From Fibrobacter sp. (lineage in GTDB: Bacteria; Fibrobacterota; Chitinivibrionia; Chitinivibrionales; Chitinispirillaceae): a stretch of 42,971 bases of DNA. Below, piece by piece: positions 35,776 to 42,971 of the stretch. Position 1 is the stretch's first letter. Each line of letters starts with the position of its first letter. Under the pieces are notes generated by a model. That model was given only the letters and a program-made list of their open reading frames with translations. It had not been told where the DNA came from and ran no database searches. Location: contig JAAYYB010000355.1 of assembly GCA_012515615.1 (NCBI GenBank), positions 1 through 42,971 on the forward strand, read 5' to 3'. The translations under genes were made by a program, and so were the position numbers.

Positions 35776-37131
35776 ATGAAAATCACTTTTGTTTATCCAA
35801 AATTTGACAAGTTTCTGGAAACCTACCCTGAACTGGCGGAGATGCCTGCCATCGCCGCTACATGGGCCTACAGAATGCCCCCTGCAATGGGCATTCCGAT
35901 CCTCATAAACATTCTTCCTCCTGATATTCAATGGCGGATTATTGATCAGAACATAGAACCTGTAGATTATGATGACGATGCGGACCTGATCGCAATCAGC
36001 TTCTTTACTCCCCAGGCGGGGTACGCCTATGAGATCGGGGATAATTTCCGTAAAAGAGGCAAGACTGTAGTGATGGGCGGTATGCACCCATCAATGGCCC
36101 CCGAATTTACTGCTCCGCATTGCGATGCTCTGTGCATAGGTGAAGGAGATAAAGTCTGGCCTTCTATTATTGAGGACTTCCGGAATAAAACGCTGAAAAG
36201 TATTTACAGAGCCGAGCCGGTTCCACAGCCCGAAGAGATCGTTTCCCCAAAGCCGGGTATCTTTGATGTGGAAAATAAATACGACTGGCACGCCTCTTTA
36301 GTCTCCATCACCAGAGGCTGCCCTTTTGGATGCGACTGGTGCAACGTTCCAATTTATCAGGGGGACAAGATCCGTCTCCGTCCTCTGGAAAAAGTTGTTG
36401 AGGAGATTAAAAAACTTTCGGGTAAAGAATTTTATATCACCGATGACATGATCATGCTCAACCGCCCCAGGATCACCCGCTATATGATGGAACTTTGCGA
36501 AAAGATCAGGGACTTTAAAGTAAACATGTTTCTCTCCTGCTCCCCTGCCATGAACACCGATCCGGAGTTTCTTGACGCGATCGCATCTGCAGGCGCAAAA
36601 AGCATGTACACTGTGTTTGCCAGCGACCCGTTCAGCGCCCGATTTTTCGCACGTCATCCGGGAATATGGCAGCGCACAATCGATCTTGTAAAGCAGCTTG
36701 AGGACCGCGGGATCCGCTTCTTTGGTTCTTTTGGTGTAGGCTTTGACACCTGCATGGAGGATCAGTTCGATCTGATTCTGGAGTTCTGCGAAAAAGCAAA
36801 CGTTAAGACCGCCGAATTCTTTATAGCCACTCCGTTTCCAAATACCCCTTTCTGGCACAAAATCGAAGCGGAAAACCGCTTTATCGAAAGGGACTGGAAA
36901 AAATTCAACTGCGCAAATGTGGTGTTTAAACCTAAACACACTTCAGAAAAGCAGCTGCGGGATGGTTTTGTGAGGCTGTGGCGGGAGTTCTTCAGTAAAG
37001 TTAATCATGAGGAATCGCTCAGCAGCTTTCATCAGAAACTTGAAAACATCCTAAAATCCAGAGAGTTTTCCCAGAATGTTAAAGATGCCGTGGCCCGTGG
37101 AATGAAACGGGCAGCAGCAAATAATCCCTGA
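35776..37131 (+). CDS. B12-binding-domain radical SAM protein
   Basis: The 451-residue protein has an N-terminal cobalamin-binding-like Rossmann region (residues about 1-150, VVMGGMHPSMAPE and CIGEGDKVWP) and a radical SAM core with the [4Fe-4S] motif CPFGCDWC (C172, C176, C179). The usual B12 ligand DxHxxG is not seen, so cobalamin may be bound differently or not at all. Class B-like enzymes modify lipids, hopanoids or polyketides by methylation, cyclisation or rearrangement. It lies between an exporter and FAS-type enzymes, so it probably acts on the ACP-bound chain or its product. Confidence 0.88.
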   Translation: MKITFVYPKFDKFLETYPELAEMPAIAATWAYRMPPAMGIPILINILPPDIQWRIIDQNIEPVDYDDDADLIAISFFTPQAGYAYEIGDNFRKRGKTVVMGGMHPSMAPEFTAPHCDALCIGEGDKVWPSIIEDFRNKTLKSIYRAEPVPQPEEIVSPKPGIFDVENKYDWHASLVSITRGCPFGCDWCNVPIYQGDKIRLRPLEKVVEEIKKLSGKEFYITDDMIMLNRPRITRYMMELCEKIRDFKVNMFLSCSPAMNTDPEFLDAIASAGAKSMYTVFASDPFSARFFARHPGIWQRTIDLVKQLEDRGIRFFGSFGVGFDTCMEDQFDLILEFCEKANVKTAEFFIATPFPNTPFWHKIEAENRFIERDWKKFNCANVVFKPKHTSEKQLRDGFVRLWREFFSKVNHEESLSSFHQKLENILKSREFSQNVKDAVARGMKRAAANNP

Positions 37132-37148
37132 TTTTTACAGGAGGTAAA

Positions 37149-37883
37149 GTGGGTAAGAAAGCGATTGTCACAGGCGGCTCAAGAGGAATAGGGACCGCAA
37201 TTGTAAAAACACTTGCAGCCGATGGTTTTCAGGTTGCCTTCAGTTACCTCTCCAACAAAGAAAAAGCTGATCTACTTGTCGAAGAAATTACCAGTCAGGG
37301 TGGCAGCGCTGCCGCATTCCAGGCTGATACTTCAAATTTCGAATCAGCTTCCGCCTTTGTTACAAAAGCAAGAGAATTTCTTACCGATGTTGATCTTCTG
37401 GTCAACAATGCCGGGATCACCCGTGATAAAAGCCTCTTTATCATGCAGCAATCTGACTGGGATCAGGTGATAAATACCAATCTTACCGGTTACTTCAATG
37501 TAACCCGCAATCTGATCGGTTATTTCTTTAAGAATAAACGGGGATGCATTATTAATATCACATCTGTAAGCGGCCTGGTAGGAATTAACGGCCAGACAAA
37601 TTACTGCGCATCTAAAGCAGGAATAATCGGCTTTACACGTGCATTAGCCAAAGAGGCTGCAAAACTCTCTATACCGGTAAACTGTGTCGCCCCTGGTTAT
37701 GTCGATACCGAAATGACCAGATCCATGCCTGAAAAGCATCTTGAAGAGATAAAGAACATGATTCCTATGCGCAGAATGGGAACAGCACAGGAGATAGCGG
37801 ATCTGGTTTCCTTTCTGGCATCAGATAAAGCCAGATATATTACAGGACAAGTATTTACAATTGATGGCGGCCTGACGGCCTGA
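37149..37883 (+). CDS. fabG: 3-oxoacyl-ACP reductase (FabG-type ketoreductase)
   Basis: A 244-residue short-chain dehydrogenase with nucleotide motif TGGSRGIG (8-15), NNAG and catalytic Ser139, Tyr152 and Lys156. The start is GTG at 37149 with AGGAGG directly upstream. It reduces the beta-keto group of an acyl-ACP chain. The local ketosynthase, dehydratase and ACP suggest it serves this pathway rather than housekeeping fatty acid synthesis; a second fabG elsewhere would confirm that. Confidence 0.93.
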   Translation: MGKKAIVTGGSRGIGTAIVKTLAADGFQVAFSYLSNKEKADLLVEEITSQGGSAAAFQADTSNFESASAFVTKAREFLTDVDLLVNNAGITRDKSLFIMQQSDWDQVINTNLTGYFNVTRNLIGYFFKNKRGCIINITSVSGLVGINGQTNYCASKAGIIGFTRALAKEAAKLSIPVNCVAPGYVDTEMTRSMPEKHLEEIKNMIPMRRMGTAQEIADLVSFLASDKARYITGQVFTIDGGLTA

Positions 37884-37900
37884 TCAGGAGGTATTTGAAG

Positions 37901-38338
37901 ATGTTTGATATTCAGGAGATAATGAAAAATGTTCCTCACCGTTACCCATTTCTGCTTATAGACAGGGTCCTGGATTTCAAGGAAAACGAATCGGTAACAG
38001 TACTAAAAAACATTTCAATCAACGAGGCACAGTTCCAGGGTCATTTTCCCTCAAAACCGGTATTCCCTGGAGTATATATAATAGAAAACATGGCCCAGGC
38101 ATCCTGCTTCCTCCTCGCAAAATCATCAGGCGGCATTAAGGAAAACAGCGTCTATTATCTGGGGAAGGTCACAAAGATGTCTTTTATACAGCCCGTTGTT
38201 CCGGGAGACCAGCTGATCACATCAGTACAAATCGAAAAAGTTTTCGGAGACAGCGCTGCAGTTATAGCCAGAGCAACAGTTGATGGCAAACTGGTTGCTA
38301 AAGGCGAAATGATGTTCGGGATGCGAAAAGAAGCCTGA
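37901..38338 (+). CDS. fabZ: 3-hydroxyacyl-ACP dehydratase (FabZ-type)
   Basis: A 145-residue hot-dog-fold protein with the catalytic GHFPSKPVFPG (His48) and Glu62 in IIENMAQ. It removes water from 3-hydroxyacyl-ACP. Residues are standard for FabZ. The ATG at 37901 has AGGAGG 9 bp upstream; a TTG two codons earlier is too close to the ribosome-binding site. Confidence 0.92.
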   Translation: MFDIQEIMKNVPHRYPFLLIDRVLDFKENESVTVLKNISINEAQFQGHFPSKPVFPGVYIIENMAQASCFLLAKSSGGIKENSVYYLGKVTKMSFIQPVVPGDQLITSVQIEKVFGDSAAVIARATVDGKLVAKGEMMFGMRKEA

Positions 38339-38428
38339 TTTTTAAGGCAAAATTTAACTAAAGCATCAATAAATTGTGCAATCTCAGGATAACCGACTCA
38401 GGTTGGAATCAGACATTTTTTTTCACAA

Positions 38429-38458
38429 TTGGATTTCTTCAGCCTAATTAACTATATT
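38429..38458 (+). promoter_or_regulatory. Candidate sigma-70-type promoter before the ketosynthase gene
   Basis: TTGGAT (38429-38434) and TATATT (38453-38458) are separated by 18 bp, and the ketosynthase ATG is 44 bp further on. The 163-bp gap after fabZ is the only large internal gap of the cluster, so an internal promoter is reasonable. Two boxes alone are weak evidence. Confidence 0.35.
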
Positions 38459-38501
38459 TAGCTTTCTTTATTATTCATGTTAATGGGATAAAAATATCAA
38501 T

Positions 38502-39731
38502 ATGTATGAAAACAGAGTTGTAATTACTGGACTTGGTCTCATAACTCCTATTGGTACCGGCATTGACAAATTCTGGCAGAACGCAGTCAAAGGGGAAAAT
38601 GGTGTCAGGCCACTGCAGATATTTGATGCCACAGAGTTCAGAACAAAAACCGGCGGTGAAGTGCTTGATTTTGACCCGACACAGTTTCTTTCTTCAGAAG
38701 AGATAGAAAACATGGGTCGTTCAAGTCAGTTTGCGGTTGCCGCAACCAGAATGGCTATTAAAGATTCAGGCCTCGACCTCTCAAAGGAAAACCTTTTCCG
38801 GATCGGTATCAGCATGGGAACCACCATGGGTGAACCACAGATTCTGGAGCAAGGTGTAAAAATCAAGTATAAGACCGGTGATGCCAACCAGATACCATCA
38901 AACCTGCCACGTCAATACCCCTGTGCCTCCATACCGGCCAATATAGCCCGTGTATTTGGCATAAAGGGTCCGCATATAATGATTCCTACTGCCTGTGCAG
39001 CTGGGAATTATGCAATCGGGTATGCTTTTGATCTCATACAACAGAACAAAATTGAAGCTGCAATAGTCGGTGGAAGTGATCCATTCTCGGGTATCGCCTT
39101 TACAGGTTTTAACCGCCTTCTTGCTACAACTCCAGATATCGTTCGTCCGTTTGACAAAAACCGTGCAGGTATGGCAGTCAGCGAAGGTTCAGGAATTCTT
39201 ATCCTCGAACGGCTCGACAAAGCCCTTGCACGCGGTGCCCACATTTACGCCGAAATTTCCGGTTACGGGCTTGGCTGTGATGCATTCAAGATGACTATTC
39301 CCGATCCCACAGGAAGCGGGGGAATTATCGCTTTACGGCGTTCAATTAAGAATTCCGGTATAACCGGAGAAGATATCGATTATATCTGTGCTCACGGCAC
39401 CGGTACCGGTGAAAATGATAAATCAGAAACTCTCATTGTTAAAGAAGTACTTGGTGAGAAAAAGGCCCGCAGCACACCAATTTCATCACTGAAATCAATG
39501 ATGGGCCACACTATGGGCGCAGCATCCGCAATAGAAGCCGCAGCCTGTGCGTTGATGATAAAGCACGGCATCGCGTTGCCAACTATAAATTACTCCGAAC
39601 CTGACCCGGAATGCGATCTTGACTATATTCCAAATCAGGCTCGTGAAATGAAACTGGAAACAGTCATTTCAAATGCCTATGCTTTTGCCGGCAACACATC
39701 ATCAATAGTCCTTAGAAAATTCAAAGGGTAA
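38502..39731 (+). CDS. Beta-ketoacyl-ACP synthase (KS, catalytically complete)
   Basis: The 409-residue thiolase-fold condensing enzyme of the FabF/KS-alpha type has the full catalytic set: C165 in IPTACAAGN, H298 in AHGTGTG, K331 and H336 in KSMMGHTMGA. It deviates from housekeeping FabF in the C-terminal gate: NAYAFAGNTSS replaces the usual NSFGFGGTN, suggesting another chain or product. It is 10 bp before a second, dead KS gene, the layout of KS-alpha/KS-beta pairs of type II polyketide and aryl-polyene systems. Confidence 0.93.
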   Translation: MYENRVVITGLGLITPIGTGIDKFWQNAVKGENGVRPLQIFDATEFRTKTGGEVLDFDPTQFLSSEEIENMGRSSQFAVAATRMAIKDSGLDLSKENLFRIGISMGTTMGEPQILEQGVKIKYKTGDANQIPSNLPRQYPCASIPANIARVFGIKGPHIMIPTACAAGNYAIGYAFDLIQQNKIEAAIVGGSDPFSGIAFTGFNRLLATTPDIVRPFDKNRAGMAVSEGSGILILERLDKALARGAHIYAEISGYGLGCDAFKMTIPDPTGSGGIIALRRSIKNSGITGEDIDYICAHGTGTGENDKSETLIVKEVLGEKKARSTPISSLKSMMGHTMGAASAIEAAACALMIKHGIALPTINYSEPDPECDLDYIPNQAREMKLETVISNAYAFAGNTSSIVLRKFKG

Positions 39732-39741
39732 GATTTTAAGA

Positions 39742-40935
39742 ATGCAATCCAGAAAAATCGTCATCACTGAAGTCGGAACCATAAGCACTCTGGGCATGGG
39801 ATTCAGCAGTCTCGCTTCTGGTATGAACCAGCCGCCCCGAAAATCAACTATAAAGGATTTCGAGTTTCATCAGTTCAGCAGTGAAATTCCCTGCTACTCT
39901 GTAGCCGGTTTTGATCCTGTTGAGGTTCTGGGTAAAAAAGGGCTCCGTAATAAAGACAATGCCACCAAGTATCTTCTGGGAACATTTGAATCAAGCATCA
40001 AATCGGTGATGGAAAATGCAGACGAAGAGAACCGTCCCGGAATATGTATCGGTACAGCTTTCGGCAGCCTACAGAGTATCGGTGATTTCCTCAGTGATTC
40101 AATCGTAAACGGCGTCAACAATGTCAATCCTCAGGCTTTTGCCAACACTGTTATCAACTCCCCTACCGGGAACTCAAATATTCGCTATGCAGCTCGTAAC
40201 CTCAGTGCCACCATCTCCACCGGTTTCAACTCCGGAATAGATGCACTGATTTATGCCTTCGACCATATAAAAATGGGTTACCTTGACTGTATCGCAGCAG
40301 GCGGCCTCGAAGAGGTAAGCTATTACAGCCTTCTGGGGCTACAGAGAACAGGCATTCTATCAAAATCCGGAAATATGCGCCCTTTTGCCGAGGATTGTGA
40401 TGGTGTAGTGGCAGGAGAAGGCTGTGCACTGTTTCTGATTGAAACAGAAGAATCTGCAAAAGCAAGGGGAGCAAAAATTCTGGCTGAAATTGCCGGAGTC
40501 GGCAGTGCGTTTAATCCTGATATCAGAAAAACCACATCTTCTTGCGAACCGGCGGTTTATGCAATCAAAACCGCATTAAGCCAGGCAGGCATCGATTCAG
40601 ATACTATCGATTTCATTGCATCAGGTGCCAACGGCAACAAACTTGTCGACAAGTTTGAAGCAGATGCGATCACATCTGCGTTTAGAACAAGTAAACCGGT
40701 CACCGCGTACAAAATGTTTACAGGTGAATGCTACGGGGCCTCTGGAGCAATCAATACCATGTGCGCTCTGGCAGATCTTAAAAATTCCCGTATCAGCGGT
40801 GTTCAACCATCTTATAAAACCATCGGCAATATTCCGCTGGTTTTCGAAACGGTCCAGAAAGAAAGCCAGTACGCACTCGTTACGTCGTTCTCATGTGACG
40901 GCAACTGCGGCGCGCTGATTCTCAAAAATGTTTAA
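39742..40935 (+). CDS. Inactive ketosynthase partner (chain-length-factor-like)
   Basis: A 397-residue KS-fold protein whose three catalytic positions are replaced: the Cys of T-A-C-x-x-G is Phe162 (STGFNSG), the His of A-H-G-T is Ser294 (ASGANGN), and the second His is Glu329 (KMFTGECYGASG), while Lys324 is retained. The fold signatures GEGCALFLIE and AAGGLEE remain. In type II PKS and aryl-polyene systems a KS-beta/CLF dimerises with the active KS and sets chain length; the usual Cys to Gln change is not present here. Placement next to KS-alpha and an ACP supports that role. Not a pseudogene: the frame is intact and codon use matches its neighbours. Confidence 0.88.
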   Translation: MQSRKIVITEVGTISTLGMGFSSLASGMNQPPRKSTIKDFEFHQFSSEIPCYSVAGFDPVEVLGKKGLRNKDNATKYLLGTFESSIKSVMENADEENRPGICIGTAFGSLQSIGDFLSDSIVNGVNNVNPQAFANTVINSPTGNSNIRYAARNLSATISTGFNSGIDALIYAFDHIKMGYLDCIAAGGLEEVSYYSLLGLQRTGILSKSGNMRPFAEDCDGVVAGEGCALFLIETEESAKARGAKILAEIAGVGSAFNPDIRKTTSSCEPAVYAIKTALSQAGIDSDTIDFIASGANGNKLVDKFEADAITSAFRTSKPVTAYKMFTGECYGASGAINTMCALADLKNSRISGVQPSYKTIGNIPLVFETVQKESQYALVTSFSCDGNCGALILKNV

Positions 40936-41019
40936 ACAACTCTGTGTACAGCACATAAGCCCGATTATTATTTTAAATCAATAACAATAAAAACCTCGAT
41001 CCAGTGAGGAGAATTTCGC

Positions 41020-41280
41020 ATGAACAAAGAAGAAATCAAAAGCGCAATTCGCGAACTCATAACAGATATCGCTGAAGACATGGACATTGATGAATCATCA
41101 ATTACCGATGAAGCCAGCTTCATAGAAGATATGGGACTGGATTCAATGGCTCTGCTGGAAGTGCTGGCAACCATGGAAAAGAAATTCGGGGTGTCTATTC
41201 CCGAATCTGAATTTCCCAACATCACTTCAATTAACAAGTGCGTTGCAACAGTAGAAAAATATCTGGCTCAAAAGAGCTGA
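41020..41280 (+). CDS. Acyl carrier protein
   Basis: An 86-residue acidic four-helix protein with the phosphopantetheine attachment Ser42 in GLDSMALLEVL. GAGGAG is well placed before the ATG. It is a dedicated carrier for the KS pair rather than the housekeeping AcpP (EELGADSLDTVE type). A holo-ACP synthase is not seen in the window. Confidence 0.92.
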   Translation: MNKEEIKSAIRELITDIAEDMDIDESSITDEASFIEDMGLDSMALLEVLATMEKKFGVSIPESEFPNITSINKCVATVEKYLAQKS

Positions 41281-41295
41281 TTATCCGCAAATTGT

Positions 41296-41326
41296 AACGG
41301 CCGCCAGAAAGGTGGCCGTTTTTTTC
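41296..41326 (+). terminator. Rho-independent terminator between ACP and MBL-fold genes
   Basis: aacggccgcc (41296-41305) pairs with ggtggccgtt (41311-41320) through a GU-tolerant 10-bp stem, loop agaaa, followed by T-rich sequence to 41326. It sits 15 bp after the ACP stop and only 6 bp before the next start codon, so it may act as an attenuator. Confidence 0.85.
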
Positions 41327-41331
41327 TCTCC

Positions 41332-42270
41332 ATGCATGATCCCGAAATTTTCAGAGCTTCATCACCACTGGGAAGCAACTCATACCTCGTAAAGATCGAT
41401 CCGCCCGTAATCATAGACACCGGGCATCCCTTATTTCAAAAACAGACATCACAATTTCTCTTAAGCCGCATCACCTCTTCTGAATCTGTCAAGTATATTT
41501 TCTGCACACATTCTCACCCGGATCACACAGGTGCCGCATCATACCTCCGGACTCTTACCGGTGCAGAAATAGTGGTTTGTGAAGGGAATAACGACCAAAA
41601 GCTCACAGAAGCACGAAGTTCTGTTCTGAATCTGACTTCTGAGCCATTGAGTCCGGACTGTATCGTACCAGATAAAACTGTTTTTTCTTTGAATAATGAA
41701 CAGATAGAAGTCCTGCGAACCACAGGACATTCAGACGACCACGCGTCCTATTTTCTTCAAAAAAGAAAACTTCTGTTCTGCGGAGACCTCCTTACTACCA
41801 ATGACATAGGTTTTTTAGATCTGAACAAACCTTACTTGACCTCTCTGGGTGAATTCTCAGTTTCAATTGAGCGATGCATTGAGCTGCAACCCCGGGTGAT
41901 TTTCCCGGGCCACGGGAATCCTATTTTTACCAACGAACAGTTCTGGAAAAAACTCAGGAGGAAGCTTAGTTCATTCTACAGAAACCCCTCTCTGCTGATT
42001 GCCCATACCATGATTGCGCCCCTTCTCTTTTTCATTGAAAGCAGGGGAACAGTATCTGTTAATTTTTGTGAAGATTACATCGCCTCGCATCGTCAGATTT
42101 TTGATGGTTTTCTTGATGGGATAACAGAAGAGATGGTGCGTAAAGAGTTCCGTAAGTTATTGTTTCTGTTGGAGATACGGAATGTGATTTTTAGAGCTGC
42201 GGGAGGAGAGTTTACTCTAAGTGGCGGGGATTTTGTTGGGGAGAGGGTAATTACCCCTGAGATGAGATAG
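41332..42270 (+). CDS. MBL-fold (metallo-beta-lactamase superfamily) hydrolase
   Basis: The 312-residue protein has the metal motif HSHPDH (H60, H62, D64, H65), GHSDDHASYF, FCGDLL and FPGHGNP, plus a C-terminal helical region (residues about 200-310) as in Lactamase_B2-type proteins. Such enzymes hydrolyse thioesters, lactones or phosphodiesters; next to an ACP and KS pair a thioesterase-like product-release role is plausible (inference). The ATG follows a terminator by 6 bp and has no ribosome-binding site; translation may depend on readthrough or a weak internal start. Confidence 0.85.
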   Translation: MHDPEIFRASSPLGSNSYLVKIDPPVIIDTGHPLFQKQTSQFLLSRITSSESVKYIFCTHSHPDHTGAASYLRTLTGAEIVVCEGNNDQKLTEARSSVLNLTSEPLSPDCIVPDKTVFSLNNEQIEVLRTTGHSDDHASYFLQKRKLLFCGDLLTTNDIGFLDLNKPYLTSLGEFSVSIERCIELQPRVIFPGHGNPIFTNEQFWKKLRRKLSSFYRNPSLLIAHTMIAPLLFFIESRGTVSVNFCEDYIASHRQIFDGFLDGITEEMVRKEFRKLLFLLEIRNVIFRAAGGEFTLSGGDFVGERVITPEMR

Positions 42271-42317
42271 GAGCTGAGTTTTTTTGCACTTAGGTCATTT
42301 CCTAGGCAGGGTGAAAA

Positions 42318-42520
42318 CATCTCTGGGATGAAACAATGACTTAAGAACACCCCAAGGTGACACATTTATTTCTCCGGGTGACTTTTTGATTTAACGCGTT
42401 AAGTCAAAGGTCTCATCCCAGAGTGACTTTTTGATTTAATGCGTTAAGTCACTGTTCCACCCCAGAGGTAACTTTGTTGTTTAGCATATTAAGTCGCAGT
42501 TTCACCTCAGGTGATTACCC
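42318..42520. repeat. Third locus of the double-palindrome repeat family, mainly inverted
   Basis: Three or more degenerate units: ttaacgcgttaagtca (42393-42408) and ttaatgcgttaagtcact (42437-42454) on the opposite strand to the 11390 array, with caccccagag and tcacctcagg after them. A half unit in the forward sense (tctctgggatgaaacaatga) starts near 42320. TTAACGCGTTAA is a perfect 12-bp palindrome. Spacing is about 40-60 bp and less regular than in the first array. Confidence 0.75.
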
Positions 42521-42846
42521 CTCACTACGGATCTAATTATTTACCACAATTTAAAACATACAAGGTGAATTAGTATCAAAATGCTAAGTTACCTCTGGGG
42601 AACTCACAAGTAAGTTACAAAATTATTACTGAGTGTAATAAAGTCTCCCCCCTGCCAAATAAAAGTCCGGAAATCCCAATCACAACAATTTTAGTTTAAT
42701 CGAATAAAATCACCTCTTCTATCCAAGCCGGAATTTCAGCAGAGCAAAGGAGATTAATTGTGAATGAAGGATATCTCTTGAAGAAGTCGCAATTGAAAAG
42801 ATGATAGATCTCATTTAATGGAATCTACTGTACCCGGTACCTCATT
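42521..42846. other. Intergenic region with no recognised gene
   Basis: AT-rich; one more fragment of the repeat (acctctgggg, 42592-42601) is present. No frame with protein character and no tRNA-like or terminator structure noticed. Confidence 0.55.
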
Positions 42847-42971
42847 TTACGAACAAACCATCTCTTTGAGTAAATCCAGTCCAACTATTTTGCTGCTTGT
42901 TGTAATCATTTTCGATACTGCAGAACCGGTTACACCCAGATAAGCTGCCAGATCGATATTGGAAAACCCGA
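42847..42971 (-). CDS. C-terminus of a helix-turn-helix protein, possibly REP-associated transposase (partial)
   Basis: The minus-strand frame is open from the right edge to the TAA at 42847-42849, giving only about 40 residues. The start GFSNIDLAAYLGVTGSAVSK has the shape of a C-terminal HTH (two helices with Gly at the turn and a Ser-Lys recognition helix). This motif ends many RAYT/IS200-like transposases (compare GxSLKEIGxxxGxxxSTVSR from memory) but also some regulators. Its position beside palindromic repeats suits a RAYT, but the catalytic domain lies outside the window. Confidence 0.5.
   Translation of the reverse strand, partial: GFSNIDLAAYLGVTGSAVSKMITTSSKIVGLDLLKEMVCS

Noticed and set aside
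36298-36939. 213-codon minus-strand frame opposite the radical SAM gene
   Set aside because: Shadow of the radical SAM coding sequence; Cys and His richness comes from the opposite codon pattern.
39742-40935. Second ketosynthase as a pseudogene
   Set aside because: The frame is full length with family signatures intact; only active-site residues changed, in the way expected for a structural partner.

Overview
The window looks like chromosome of a Gram-negative, probably anaerobic or fermentative bacterium of the FCB group. The best inference is Fibrobacterota/Chitinispirillia-like. The reasons are large secreted vWFA proteins ending in FlgD-like Ig domains, several outer-membrane beta-barrel-type proteins, and a RicT/HolB gene pair next to an FtsX/EnvC-type division module. 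This placement is inferred from domain style, not from a marker-gene tree. No rRNA, tRNA, CRISPR or prophage was found.

Layout. (1) 1-8027 (minus): secretion/surface operon of two paralogous secreted vWFA proteins and an outer-membrane barrel-TPR protein cut by the left edge. (2) 8028-11340 (minus): decayed small secreted gene, outer-membrane barrel protein, ZIP metal transporter and GtrA-like membrane protein. (3) 11390-17570 (plus): a tandem palindromic repeat array, then a three-domain fusion (cyclic-nucleotide-binding, acetate kinase, PduL phosphotransacylase), more of the same repeat, then malic enzyme and a two-subunit class I fumarase. This is a compact acetate/C4 carbon module. (4) 17600-19855: DegT-type sugar aminotransferase with small hairpin repeats on both sides, a 165-bp MITE-like palindrome with a 5-bp target duplication, and a lipoprotein gene boxed by an 18-bp inverted repeat. 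(5) 19882-28915 (minus): seven overlapping housekeeping genes, ftsX, envC-like, holB, ricT, metG, recJ and argH. (6) 29193-32869 (minus): periplasmic-binding/TPR protein, bifunctional-nuclease-domain protein and CapA-like phosphatase. (7) 33047-42270 (plus): a putative type II FAS/PKS-like biosynthetic cluster with RND/MMPL exporter, small exported protein, B12-binding radical SAM enzyme, ketoreductase, dehydratase, active ketosynthase, catalytically dead ketosynthase partner, ACP and MBL-fold hydrolase. (8) 42318-42971: inverted copies of the palindromic repeat, then the C-terminus of a minus-strand helix-turn-helix protein that may be a REP-associated transposase.

The strongest candidates for something undescribed are the cNMP-AckA-PduL fusion, the KS/dead-KS/ACP/radical-SAM/RND cluster, and the dispersed double-palindrome repeat family that frames the acetate module and reappears beside the transposase-like gene. 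Functions are assigned from recognised motifs; no database search was possible.
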